Assembly (NCBI GenBank): GCA_007117255.1 | Contig: SKGU01000336.1 | Location: forward strand, 1-23,322 | Reading direction: 5' to 3' | Origin: Natronohydrobacter sp. | GTDB lineage: Bacteria; Pseudomonadota; Alphaproteobacteria; Rhodobacterales; Rhodobacteraceae | DNA: 23,322 bases | Shown: positions 14,296 to 21,766 of the stretch, piece after piece | Layout: every line of letters begins with the position of its first letter | Position numbering within the stretch: the stretch's first letter is position 1 | Translations under genes and position numbers: made by a program | The notes under the pieces: model-generated | Told to the model about the DNA's origin: nothing | Database searches by the model: none | Seen by the model: the letters and a program-made list of their open reading frames with translations, nothing else

Positions 14296-15348
14296 TTAGT
14301 CTATAAGCTCCTCTTCATCCTCTGCGCTGGGCATGCGGATGACCTCTTGTTCAACCAGTTCTCGGGCGCAATCTACGATTGCCAATTGGGCGGCGCGCAC
14401 TTCTCGGCTCCGAACGGCCCCCATCGTGTTCATTTCGTCCAGCAGCATGTCGCGCGAGCGGATGGGCAAGGCGGCAAGTAAGTGTTCGCGCATCTCTGTC
14501 GACGCGCCGCGCAGCGCCATTGGCAGAACATTGCCTTGCAGTGCCCGCATGACGCGCGCAAGCGATTGCAAGTCGAGCCTTAGCAGATCGTCGAATGTAA
14601 ACATCTTTTGGCGGATGGTTCCGAAATCCTGTGGTATGCGCTGTTCCAGCTTTTCCGACAGCGCCTCGAAGGTTTCACGGTCCAGTTTGTTGAACAGATC
14701 GGCCATGCGCCGTTGCATTTCGCCCGACCCTTGCTTGGTCGCGTGCACGATCAGATCGCGTTGCAGCGACTCTTCGATATGGCGCATTGTTTCGGCGGGA
14801 ACTGCCTTCATGCGGATCATCCGCTCGACAACGGCGTGCATGCGCTCGAACGGCATCTGCACCAATGATCGCGCGGCGATTTCGGTTGGCAATCTTGAAA
14901 GGATCACAGCGGCGGTCTGTTCATGCTCTCCATTCAGGTATTCGGCGATAACCATCTCGTTCATTGTGCCCAGCCTCGTCCAAAGGTCACGTTCCTGCAA
15001 CGGTCCGCGAATATCCTTGAGGATCGAAGCGACCTGTTCAGGTGGCAAGAAGCTGCGCAGCATGTTTTCGGCTATGGCGAGTGATCCGACAACACCGGAA
15101 CCGGTGGCAACGGTTTCCGAGAATTCGCTGATAACCTCCTCAACCCACGGCGCCGGGATGACCCCAAGACCAGACACTGCGCGCGTGATTTTCTGAATAT
15201 CGTTGTTATCGAGTTGCTTCATCAACTCTGATCCGCGCTTCTCACCCAGACACAGAAACAGGATCGCGGCTTTCTCTGGACCGCGCAGCTTGCGCCCTGG
15301 GCGTGTATCTTGCTGGGCGCTGGTGGTTTCGATCTTGGTATATGGCAT
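14296..15348 (-). CDS. fliG: FliG, flagellar motor switch protein
   Basis: FliG sits on the MS ring, binds FliF, FliM and the stator, and generates torque. From the ATG at 15348 (AGGA eight bases upstream; GTG at 15351 is an alternative) the product has 350 residues. The N-terminal part KAAILFLCLGEKRGSELMKQ is typical, as is the C-terminal FTFDDLLRLDLQSLARVMRA. By eye, the E. coli torque residues Arg281, Asp288 and Arg297 are kept, and Asp289 is Glu. The E. coli EHPQ motif near the middle domain reads as NGEHEQTAAVILS here, close to the family form. The gene lies 42 bases after fliP, not next to fliF as in enterics. Confidence 0.95.
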   Translation of the reverse strand: MPYTKIETTSAQQDTRPGRKLRGPEKAAILFLCLGEKRGSELMKQLDNNDIQKITRAVSGLGVIPAPWVEEVISEFSETVATGSGVVGSLAIAENMLRSFLPPEQVASILKDIRGPLQERDLWTRLGTMNEMVIAEYLNGEHEQTAAVILSRLPTEIAARSLVQMPFERMHAVVERMIRMKAVPAETMRHIEESLQRDLIVHATKQGSGEMQRRMADLFNKLDRETFEALSEKLEQRIPQDFGTIRQKMFTFDDLLRLDLQSLARVMRALQGNVLPMALRGASTEMREHLLAALPIRSRDMLLDEMNTMGAVRSREVRAAQLAIVDCARELVEQEVIRMPSAEDEEELID

Positions 15349-15393
15349 CACGATGTTCCTTTTCGGGACACGGGGGCTATTGGCGCAAAGGTC

Positions 15394-16224
15394 CTACCCG
15401 CCAAGCGGCAGGTAGCTTTCCATCAAACTTCCGGCCAGCATGAACCAGCCGTCAATCAGGACAAAGAAGATGATCTTGAATGGCAAAGAGATCAGGACAG
15501 GGGGCAACATCATCATGCCCGCGCTCATGAGGATTGACGCAACGATCAGGTCAATCGCTATGAATGGCAGATAAATCAGAAACCCTATCGCAAAGGCGCG
15601 CCGCAACTCGGAAATCATGAAAGCGGGCACCAGTTCTCGCCAGCCTGCTTCTTCGGCTGTCTGGGGTTCTGGCGTCATTTCGGCGCTGGTGCCGTCCGCG
15701 CGCGCAGCCAGATCGCGGAACAAGGCAAGGTCCTTTGGGCGGGTATTGGCGAACATGAAGGTCTTGAACGGCGCACCAACACGCTCAAGCGCTTGTTCTT
15801 CAGTGATGGAATTGTTCAGAAGTGGGCGCAGCCCCCCTTCCCATGCATCTTCGAAAACAGGTTGCATCACGAAAAACGTCATGAACAGCGCCATGCTGGC
15901 CAGAACAATATTTGGTGGTGTCTGGTTCAGACCAAGGGCAGATCGCAGTATCGAGAATACGATCACGAAGCGCGTGAAACAGGTCATGATCATAAGCAGG
16001 CCGGGCGCGACGCTGAGAACCGTCATCAAAGCAATGAATTGCAGGATACGCCCGCTCAGGGTTGCGCGTTCATCCGATCCGACTGGTGCGTCGGTCAATG
16101 CACCGGACAGCGCCTCTAGCAAGCCACCTGCATCTTGCGCCAGCACAGGCCCTGCTGCGAGACAGGACAGCAACACTCCCAAAGTTGCTGAAGTGCGCCG
16201 CATGTGAACCGAAAACCGATACAT
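15394..16224 (-). CDS. fliP: FliP, flagellar export gate membrane protein
   Basis: FliP forms the core of the flagellar type III export channel with FliQ and FliR. The 276-residue protein has a signal peptide (about residues 9-29, ending VLAQD). Typical motifs are LSVAPGLLMIMTCFTRFVIV followed by FSILRSALGLNQTPPN at about residues 70-105, and the C-terminal YLPFIAIDLIVASILMSAGM followed by MMLPPVLISLPFKIIFFVLI and DGWFMLAGSL. The loop between (about residues 140-195) includes PFKTFMFANTRPKDLALF. The ATG lies six bases after the fliN stop, with AGG upstream. An alternative ATG at residue 8 is possible. Confidence 0.97.
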   Translation of the reverse strand: MYRFSVHMRRTSATLGVLLSCLAAGPVLAQDAGGLLEALSGALTDAPVGSDERATLSGRILQFIALMTVLSVAPGLLMIMTCFTRFVIVFSILRSALGLNQTPPNIVLASMALFMTFFVMQPVFEDAWEGGLRPLLNNSITEEQALERVGAPFKTFMFANTRPKDLALFRDLAARADGTSAEMTPEPQTAEEAGWRELVPAFMISELRRAFAIGFLIYLPFIAIDLIVASILMSAGMMMLPPVLISLPFKIIFFVLIDGWFMLAGSLMESYLPLGG

Positions 16225-16230
16225 ATGCGC

Positions 16231-16650
16231 CTAGTTTTCCAGCACATAGTCTTTGACGATCTCTGTCAGCGCCACGCCGATTTTGTCACCGTCTAGTTTG
16301 ACCAGATCGCCGCGCGCCACCAGCCTGTCATTGATGACCAGATCAACAGCCTCTCCGATCCTGCGGTCCAACTCGATCACCGATCCGCGCGACAGTTTCA
16401 GCAGTTGCGAAATCGGCATCCGCGTATGGCCCAGTATGACCTGAACGCGCAGATCGACATTCAGCATCGCATCAATATTGCGTCCCTGTTGCTGCTTTGG
16501 CGCGGTCCGCATTTCGGCTTGTGTATCGCCTGTCACACCCTCTGCGGTGTCCAGTTTCGGGAATGCTTCGGAAAGGGGTGCAGCGCGTGTTTGGTTTTCC
16601 CCGGTGTCAGGTGCCTGCGGGTCTGCCGTAGGTTCGTCTTGTTCGGCCAT
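16231..16650 (-). CDS. fliN: FliN, flagellar C-ring protein
   Basis: FliN forms the lower part of the C ring and helps bind the export ATPase complex. The 139-residue product has a polar, Pro/Glu-rich N-terminal stretch of about 60 residues and a SpoA/FliN domain at about 65-135: NVDLRVQVILGHTRMPISQL, LKLSRGSVIELDRRIGEAVD and LVINDRLVARGDLVKLDGDK. These are standard FliN signatures. The start at 16650 was chosen because GGAG lies nine bases upstream and MAEQDEP is plausible; the frame continues upstream into fliH. Spacing to fliH is two bases and to fliP six, so fliF-fliH-fliN-fliP forms an operon. Confidence 0.95.
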   Translation of the reverse strand: MAEQDEPTADPQAPDTGENQTRAAPLSEAFPKLDTAEGVTGDTQAEMRTAPKQQQGRNIDAMLNVDLRVQVILGHTRMPISQLLKLSRGSVIELDRRIGEAVDLVINDRLVARGDLVKLDGDKIGVALTEIVKDYVLEN

Positions 16651-16652
16651 GC

Positions 16653-17309
16653 TCAACGCTCCGAAAGAGGGATGGGGGCTGCGGACCGTGCGTCGCGCAG
16701 CGCGCATAGAATCCGGTCGCAGATTGAGGAGAAACTGTATTCCAGAAAGCCGCTATCCCATTCGACGCGCGCTTCACCATCTGCCAATGCTTCATTGGCG
16801 TGTATCTCGACACGACCTTGCAGACCATTCTGCACGATTGCTGCATTCAGATCGTCTTGAAGCAATTCAAGCGCTTCGGGCGACAAACAAATCCGCAATG
16901 AGACACTGCCCAGCCCAAGGCTGAGAGCGCGGCGAACCTGAGCCAGGGCGCGATCATGCGCACGATGTCGCAGAAGTTCCGGGAACACCTGCTCGCATAC
17001 GGTCAGCGCGAAATCCAGTATCTGTGCCTCAAGGATTTGACGGTGGTTGTCATTGGCTTGTACCAATGCTTCGATCTGTGGACCCAAAGCGTCGAGCGCT
17101 GCTGCCCTTCGCGCATGATCTGCTTCTGCGGCATCTGCCAACCCCTCTGCATGACCTGCGCGCCTGCCTTCAAAAAAGGCAACGGCGCGCGCAGCCTCGA
17201 CTGCATCAACCAGTTCCGCAGGTGTGTGACAGGCGCGCGCGTCGCGGCGTGCCTGAAGTTCTTCGCGTTCCAGTTCAAGGTCGAAGTCGCGGTCGAATAT
17301 CATGCTCAT
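16653..17309 (-). CDS. fliH: FliH-like export accessory protein
   Basis: FliH links the export ATPase FliI to the C ring through FliN. The 218-residue product from ATG 17309 has charged helical N-terminal sequence (DLELEREELQARRDARACH), a central AEGLADAAEADHARRAAALD helix, and a C-terminal half like FliH/YscL (LDFALTVCEQVFPELLRHRA, EIHANEALADGEARVEWDSG). An EGRRAGHAEGLADAAEAD segment contains the G-x-x-x-G-like repeats typical of FliH. GAGG lies about nine bases before the start. It sits between fliF and fliN, as expected, but FliI is not in the window. The family is weakly conserved, so the name rests on pattern and position. Confidence 0.8.
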   Translation of the reverse strand: MSMIFDRDFDLELEREELQARRDARACHTPAELVDAVEAARAVAFFEGRRAGHAEGLADAAEADHARRAAALDALGPQIEALVQANDNHRQILEAQILDFALTVCEQVFPELLRHRAHDRALAQVRRALSLGLGSVSLRICLSPEALELLQDDLNAAIVQNGLQGRVEIHANEALADGEARVEWDSGFLEYSFSSICDRILCALRDARSAAPIPLSER

Positions 17310-17313
17310 GTCA

Positions 17314-18984
17314 TCAAACCTCTTCTGCCAGCCAGCTTTGGATTGCACGAAGCGACTCTGTCGGTTCCTGCTCGACCAGTTGACCCAGCGCCTTGATCCG
17401 GCCAGAGCGGACCCCGCCTGACACAGAAGCGAGGGTCATGTATTCGCTGTGCTGATCGTCCTGATCGGGGAAAATAACCGAAACATCTTGCCGTGATGTC
17501 GCGTCTGCTGGTCCGGCAAGTGCAGTTGTCTGCGGCGCTGATCCTACCTGTGCAATTGCCCCGTAACCGCCCGGTGCGCCCTCTGCGCCCAGAGCAAGCA
17601 TGCCGTCCTCTGGCCAGATACGCCGCATAAGCGGGGTCAGGCCAAAGATCAGGAAGAGCGCGACAACCGCCAACGCAAAGATGCTGCGCAGGATTGTCAT
17701 CAGGTTGGCCGCAATTACTTGCATGATCGACATGCCCAAGGGCGCGCCAACATCGAGCGAGTAGTCAATAAACCGCAGGCTGTCGACTGATACGGTGTCG
17801 CCGCGCGCAGCATCGAAGCCTATCGCCGCACGCACAAGCTGTGCGAGCCTTTCGAGTTCTTCTGCCGGGCGCTCTACGTAGGTAACGCTGCCATTGTCGG
17901 CGACTTCATAAATGCCATTGACCAGAACGGCGACTGACAGGCGCATTACCTCGCCCGGTTCGCGCACAGTTTCGCTTTGGGTCGAGCCGATTTCGTAATT
18001 GATGATCTCATCGGTGCGTGCGCTGCTGTTGGTCGATAGGGGGCCAAGCCCAGCGTCTGCCAGTTCGGCAGGAAGATTGTTGGCAACGCCGATATCGTCA
18101 CCTGTGGAATTCCTGTCTTCGCGGGTTTCTTCGCGTGTTTCGGTTGACCTGACAACCTGTTGCTCCGGGTCGAAGCTCTGGCTGCGAATGACCTGCCTTT
18201 CCTTGCTCAACTCGACATTGACCTGAACGCGGGCATTTCCTGCGCCAACCCGTGCCGTAAGGATTTCGGTGATGTTGCGCGCCATCTGTTCCTGCATTGC
18301 AGCCCCTGAGGCCCCGCTGGCGACCTCTCCGGTGCCGTCCTCTGACAGGATTGTCTGACCGCTTGCCGTGAGCACTGTAACGCGGTTCGGCGACAGGTTT
18401 GGCACAGCGGACGCGACAAGTGCCCTGATCGCAAGCGCCTGGCTGCGTCCGATAGTTTGTGTCGCTCGGCCACGAACAATGACCGAGGCGCTGGGGTCGG
18501 GGCGGGTGCGCGAGAAAGCCTCGCGCTCTGGCAATACAAGATGGACGCGGGCAGCATCAATTCCGTCGATTGTTTGAATGGATCGCGCAAGTTCGCCTTC
18601 CAGCGCGCGCAGGCGGCTGACTTGTTGCATGAAACTGTTCATGCCTAGCCCGCTGGAATTGTCAAAAATCTCCCATCCCGGCGCACCCTCGTCAGGAAGC
18701 CCCTGCTGGGCCAGCGCCATCCGTGCTCGTGCTACGTCTTCCTGTGGAACAAGCACCACGGCCCCGCCGCCGCCCAACTGCACATTGAAGCCATCTTGTT
18801 CCAACGCAGCGACAACGCGACTGGCGCCTGCAAGCGACAGGTCGCTGTAAAGCGGCGCATAAGTCGGCTTCATTACTGCGGTGAGTCCGAAGAATAGCGC
18901 AAGAACAAGGCCGATCCCTGTCGCCCCAAGCGCGAGAAGCCGGTTCCGACCAAGCGCCAGAAGATTGTTGATGATCGGCTGCAA
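17314..18984 (-). CDS. fliF: FliF, flagellar MS-ring protein
   Basis: FliF forms the MS ring, the base on which the rod, switch and export gate assemble. From TTG 18984 the product has 556 residues with membrane segments near 13-34 and 428-449. YscJ/FliF signatures include PTYAPLYSDLSLAGASRVVA, EGELARSIQTIDGIDAARVH and VHLVLPEREAFSRTRPDPSA, followed by SVIVRG. The last 30 residues (ALGQLVEQEPTESLRAIQSW) are the FliG-binding tail. The TTG gives the usual FliF opening (QPIINNLLALGRNRLLALG) with GGA eight bases upstream. An in-frame ATG at 19026 would make 570 residues but has no ribosome site and places a CtrA-type box inside the coding region. Its stop is five bases before the fliH start. Confidence 0.95.
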   Translation of the reverse strand: MQPIINNLLALGRNRLLALGATGIGLVLALFFGLTAVMKPTYAPLYSDLSLAGASRVVAALEQDGFNVQLGGGGAVVLVPQEDVARARMALAQQGLPDEGAPGWEIFDNSSGLGMNSFMQQVSRLRALEGELARSIQTIDGIDAARVHLVLPEREAFSRTRPDPSASVIVRGRATQTIGRSQALAIRALVASAVPNLSPNRVTVLTASGQTILSEDGTGEVASGASGAAMQEQMARNITEILTARVGAGNARVQVNVELSKERQVIRSQSFDPEQQVVRSTETREETREDRNSTGDDIGVANNLPAELADAGLGPLSTNSSARTDEIINYEIGSTQSETVREPGEVMRLSVAVLVNGIYEVADNGSVTYVERPAEELERLAQLVRAAIGFDAARGDTVSVDSLRFIDYSLDVGAPLGMSIMQVIAANLMTILRSIFALAVVALFLIFGLTPLMRRIWPEDGMLALGAEGAPGGYGAIAQVGSAPQTTALAGPADATSRQDVSVIFPDQDDQHSEYMTLASVSGGVRSGRIKALGQLVEQEPTESLRAIQSWLAEEV

Positions 18985-19007
18985 TGTCGAAATCCGGTAC
19001 TGGTGGT

Positions 19008-19022
19008 TTAATGTAACTTTAA
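19008..19022. promoter_or_regulatory. Exact CtrA-type box TTAA-N7-TTAA
   Basis: TTAA, TGTAACT and TTAA match the CtrA consensus at every defined position. The box is 24 bases from the fliF TTG and 115 bases from the fliL ATG. CtrA controls flagellar genes in many alphaproteobacteria; the local CtrA-like regulator (8486-9271) could also recognise it. Confidence 0.65.
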
Positions 19023-19042
19023 ACATCAGATAGCATGGATAG

Positions 19043-19062
19043 CAAGTATAGTTTTTTACTTG
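19043..19062. repeat. Inverted repeat CAAGTA-N8-TACTTG
   Basis: Six-base perfect arms with an eight-base spacer. The left side CAAGTATAG is identical to nine bases at 9368 in the ftcR/flgI gap, where a similar but longer inverted repeat occurs. Confidence 0.5.
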
Positions 19063-19069
19063 TTGCCAT

Positions 19070-19079
19070 TTATGCGTGA
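19070..19079 (+). promoter_or_regulatory. TTATGCGTGA element before fliL
   Basis: This variant of TTATACATGA (two purine or purine-like changes) is followed by TTATT, as the 2595 copy is followed by CTATT. It ends 58 bases before the fliL ATG and seven bases past the CAAGTA repeat. Confidence 0.35.
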
Positions 19080-19137
19080 TTATTCCATATTCGACAAGAA
19101 TTAAAAATCTGTCCTTGTAGGGCTTGCGAGTTAGCAC

Positions 19138-19710
19138 ATGTTCAAGAAGAAAACCGTCCTCGGTACATCAGCGGCGCTTGGAACAGGTGATGCCGAACCC
19201 AAGGTCTGGTTGCGGCGCAGGAGTGTCGCAATTCTAGGGGTGGCCGTGCTTTCGATAGTTGCGCTTGGTGGCGGGTTGCTGGTCGCGTTCAAGCCCCCCA
19301 GTTTGCCAGCGCTCTTGAATGATGACGGCCCCGAAATGACCAGCGCATCCGCGTCACCAGACGAAGCGCCTCCGCTTCCGGCTGGGGCCAATCTTATGGT
19401 GATGCCCTTTGACGAAATGATTGTGAACATCACTGCGACGTCTGAGTCGGGGCGTCTGACCAGTCGATTCATGAAGGTTGATCTGGCGCTGGTTTATGAT
19501 CAGGCGCAGGATGAGACGGGGCTGGTAGAGGCGCGGCACATCTATATGCGCGACGCGTTTCAGGATTATTTGCGCCAAGTCACCGACCGCGATATCGAAG
19601 GCACACTTGGTCTTGTCACCCTCAAGTCAGAACTGTTGCGCCGCGCGCGCGCCATCGCAGGCAGCAATGCTCCGCATGAGCTGGTTATCTTGGGGTTGGT
19701 GGTGCAATGA
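19138..19710 (+). CDS. fliL: FliL, stator-associated flagellar membrane protein
   Basis: FliL is a single-pass inner-membrane protein around the stator that supports torque and motor stability. The 190-residue protein has a cytoplasmic N-terminus of about 29 residues, one membrane segment (about 30-51) and a periplasmic domain with MPFDEMIVNITATSESGRLT and RFMKVDLALVYDQAQDETGL, followed by the C-terminal SELLRRARAIAG region. The short Pro/Ser-rich linker after the membrane segment (residues 52-85) is typical. The ATG lies after a weak ribosome site (TAGGG about 17 bases upstream), so initiation may be modest. Its stop overlaps the fliM start by four bases. Confidence 0.93.
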   Translation: MFKKKTVLGTSAALGTGDAEPKVWLRRRSVAILGVAVLSIVALGGGLLVAFKPPSLPALLNDDGPEMTSASASPDEAPPLPAGANLMVMPFDEMIVNITATSESGRLTSRFMKVDLALVYDQAQDETGLVEARHIYMRDAFQDYLRQVTDRDIEGTLGLVTLKSELLRRARAIAGSNAPHELVILGLVVQ

Positions 19711-20693
19711 CGCAGCCGCAAGCGGAAACGGAACTGAGTGGCAAGACTGCCCAAGTGCAGGAAGAGATTATCCACGCAGCCTTGCATAGCTACGAACGCC
19801 TTCCTTTGTTTGAGGTAATCATGGGGCGTATGGCGCAGGCACTTGGACCGGCGCTGCGCGCGACATTGCACAAAAAAGTCGATGTGTCGCTACATGCCGT
19901 CGATTATCTTGCATGTGGCAAGGCACTTGATCAGGCCCCCGACCCCGGACTTGTCGCTGTGGTCACTGCCCGGCCGTGGTCAGGCGTGCTTGCGGTAACG
20001 CTGGAGCCAGCGCTCTTGTTCGCCGCGCTAGAGGTCATGCTTGGCGCACCAGACGAGGGCGAGGGAAGCGCCGAAACGAAGCCCGGCTCCGCCGTGGCCG
20101 CATGGCAGCCGCGGGCCTTTACCTCGATTGAGAAGCGACTTGGCGGAACCCTTGTTGGATTGGTCATGCAAGAGGTTGCGATTGCTTTCGCACCGATTGA
20201 CGAAGTCACATTCGAGACGGGGCCAATTGAAAGCGGTCCGCGAGATGTCTTGCTTGCGCCCGCCATTTCGGGATGTGTGCGAGTGACTTTTGGCATCAAT
20301 CTGGATGGGCGCAGCGGTAAGCTGTGCCTGATTGTGCCGCATCGGACACTGGATGGGCTGCGCGCAACATTGTCTCAACCCTGTGCGTCCGATCAACTGG
20401 GTGAGGATCCGGGTTGGAGCGCGCTGTTGTCCCAATCGCTGAATGACACCCCCGTAACCCTGACAGCAATCCTACATGAACATATGTTGCAACTGGCCGA
20501 GGTGCTGGATTGGCGGCGTGGTCATGTGTTGGACTTGGGTATTGATGCCACGCAAGAGGTCGTGGTGGCCTGTAGTGGCAAGGACATGTTCCGAGCGGCC
20601 ATTGGCCGGCGCAAGAATGGCGCTTTCGCGCTGCGCGTCACGGCTCAACTTGATGAGAAAGAGGAGGAAGGCGCATATGGCACTGGCAATTGA
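19707..20693 (+). CDS. fliM: FliM, flagellar switch protein lacking the usual CheY-binding N-terminus
   Basis: FliM is the C-ring switch subunit. The 328-residue protein shows the FliM middle domain (LPLFEVIMGRMAQALGPALR, TFGINLDGRSGKLCLIVPHR) and the C-terminal SpoA domain (VTLTAILHEHMLQLAEVLDW, FRAAIGRRKNGAFALRV). The N-terminal LSQ-EIDALL peptide that binds CheY-P in E. coli is missing; the protein begins at about residue 17 (EEIIHAALHSYERLPLFEV) with the segment preceding the middle domain. The GGXG motif, involved in FliG contact, is also replaced: LGGDG-type sequence is MLGAPDEGEG (111-120). Length and frame are intact, so this is divergence, not truncation. The gene overlaps fliL by four bases and the next gene by 17. 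Confidence 0.9.
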   Translation: MTQPQAETELSGKTAQVQEEIIHAALHSYERLPLFEVIMGRMAQALGPALRATLHKKVDVSLHAVDYLACGKALDQAPDPGLVAVVTARPWSGVLAVTLEPALLFAALEVMLGAPDEGEGSAETKPGSAVAAWQPRAFTSIEKRLGGTLVGLVMQEVAIAFAPIDEVTFETGPIESGPRDVLLAPAISGCVRVTFGINLDGRSGKLCLIVPHRTLDGLRATLSQPCASDQLGEDPGWSALLSQSLNDTPVTLTAILHEHMLQLAEVLDWRRGHVLDLGIDATQEVVVACSGKDMFRAAIGRRKNGAFALRVTAQLDEKEEEGAYGTGN

Positions 20694-21078
20694 TTTGGTT
20701 ATTCTGCTGCTACTTGCAGGCACTTTAGGGTATGCATTCCTTGTTGACCGCCGGGTGCGTGCACTTATGTCGGCGCTGCGCACGTTAGAGCCTGTGGTCG
20801 GTCAGTTTTCCGCTGCTGTAGACCGGAGTGAAAGCTCGATCAAATCGATGCAAATCGACACTCCTGTTTTCACAACGGCACGGCGCGGAAAAGAGCCGCG
20901 TCTTACGCGCCCAGGAACGCCGACTGTTGCCGCCGCCGCGTCGGGCGCTGCCAGTTCTACGGAGAACGCGCAGACGGACCGCGTCGCGCCCGAATTGCCG
21001 CCCGGCATGGCGCGTGTCAACGGCAAGGCAGATCTGGTGCGTGGTTTCTTCGAGACGGTTCGGAGCCGGGACGCATGA
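20677..21078 (+). CDS. DUF6468-type single-pass membrane protein, PflI-like
   Basis: The 133-residue protein has one membrane segment near the N-terminus (LAIDLVILLLLAGTLGYAFL) and then a charged, Ala/Pro/Thr-rich tail. The segment LVDRRVRALMSALRTLEPVV and the C-terminal GKADLVRGFFETVRSRD fit the DUF6468 family found beside fliM in alphaproteobacteria; the Caulobacter member PflI is implicated in flagellum positioning. A strong ribosome site (AGGAGGAA) lies inside fliM before the ATG at 20677, giving a 17-base overlap. The stop overlaps the next ATG. The family call is from memory of its pattern. Confidence 0.75.
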   Translation: MALAIDLVILLLLAGTLGYAFLVDRRVRALMSALRTLEPVVGQFSAAVDRSESSIKSMQIDTPVFTTARRGKEPRLTRPGTPTVAAAASGAASSTENAQTDRVAPELPPGMARVNGKADLVRGFFETVRSRDA

Positions 21079-21725
21079 TACCCGGACGTCCGTTGCGCAT
21101 GGTCTTTGGGATGCTTGTGATTGCTGGTTTTGGCAAACTGACCTTTGCAACCCTAGATTATTTTCAGTCAGGGTTGATCATGCCCCGGGCTGAGAACACA
21201 GCATCATTCTTTGTTGCCACAGCCTCTGCCGATACGGAGAATGAGCCAGATAGCGCCCTGGTGCCGCGCCAAGATACTGCAATGCAGCAAGGCGATACGC
21301 CAGAAGAACTGTTCACGGCCATCAAGGCAGAACGAGAGTTGCTGGAGGCGCAGCGCGCTGTGCTGGCAGAGCGGTCAGCAGAAATCGACCTTGCGAATGC
21401 AATGCTCACGACAGAGACAGCGCGCCTTGCCGACCTGAAAGAAGAAGTTGAAGCACTGTTGGAGCGTGCAAGCCTCGAGCATGTTGCCGATGTTGAGAGG
21501 CTGGTGGCGCTATACTCGAACATGAAGCCGCGTGATGCGGCCGCGATCATGAATGATCTGGATCTTGAAGTGATGGTCACTGTGTTGGGAACGATGCCGG
21601 AGCGTAACGCCGCACCTATTCTTGCTGCGATAAACCCGGCCCGCGCACGCGCCCTCTCCCTGATCCTGCTAGAGCGCGCCAAGTTTCCGGGCGACCGCCG
21701 CTTGAACGAGATCCGTCTGGACTGA
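21075..21725 (+). CDS. MotE-like protein (MgtE N-domain-like) of the flagellar cluster
   Basis: The 216-residue protein has an N-terminal membrane segment or uncleaved signal (about residues 9-26), a linker, a long coiled coil (about 77-140, rich in Glu/Ala/Leu), and a C-terminal domain resembling the MgtE N-terminal domain: ALYSNMKPRDAAAIMNDLDL followed by EVMVTVLGTMPERNAAPILA and AINPARARALSLILL. This architecture matches MotE-family proteins; in Sinorhizobium MotE is a periplasmic chaperone for MotC. It is the last gene of the fliL operon (ATGA overlap with the previous gene) and ends 42 bases before the converging flhB. Confidence 0.8.
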   Translation: MIPGRPLRMVFGMLVIAGFGKLTFATLDYFQSGLIMPRAENTASFFVATASADTENEPDSALVPRQDTAMQQGDTPEELFTAIKAERELLEAQRAVLAERSAEIDLANAMLTTETARLADLKEEVEALLERASLEHVADVERLVALYSNMKPRDAAAIMNDLDLEVMVTVLGTMPERNAAPILAAINPARARALSLILLERAKFPGDRRLNEIRLD

Positions 21726-21766
21726 ACCGATATGCGCGGTGGGTATCAGGTCAGACGCCTGTCGCC

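Larger units (their letters stand above)
18985..19137. promoter_or_regulatory. AT-rich divergent promoter region between fliF and fliL
   Basis: This 153-base gap drives the leftward fliF operon and rightward fliL operon. It contains an exact TTAA-N7-TTAA box (19008-19022), an inverted repeat CAAGTA-N8-TACTTG (19043-19062) and TTATGCGTGA (19070-19079). No recognisable sigma-54 pair is visible. Confidence 0.65.

Noticed and set aside
14333..15196. Open frame of 287 codons on the plus strand, antisense to fliG
   Set aside because: Ser/Arg-rich composition and no ribosome site; it is a mirror of fliG codon usage.
15617..16207. Open frame of 196 codons on the plus strand, antisense to fliP
   Set aside because: No recognisable domain and fully covered by FliP with its conserved motifs.
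21726..21766. Terminator between the MotE-like gene and flhB
   Set aside because: I found no stem with a T-run in this short convergent gap.
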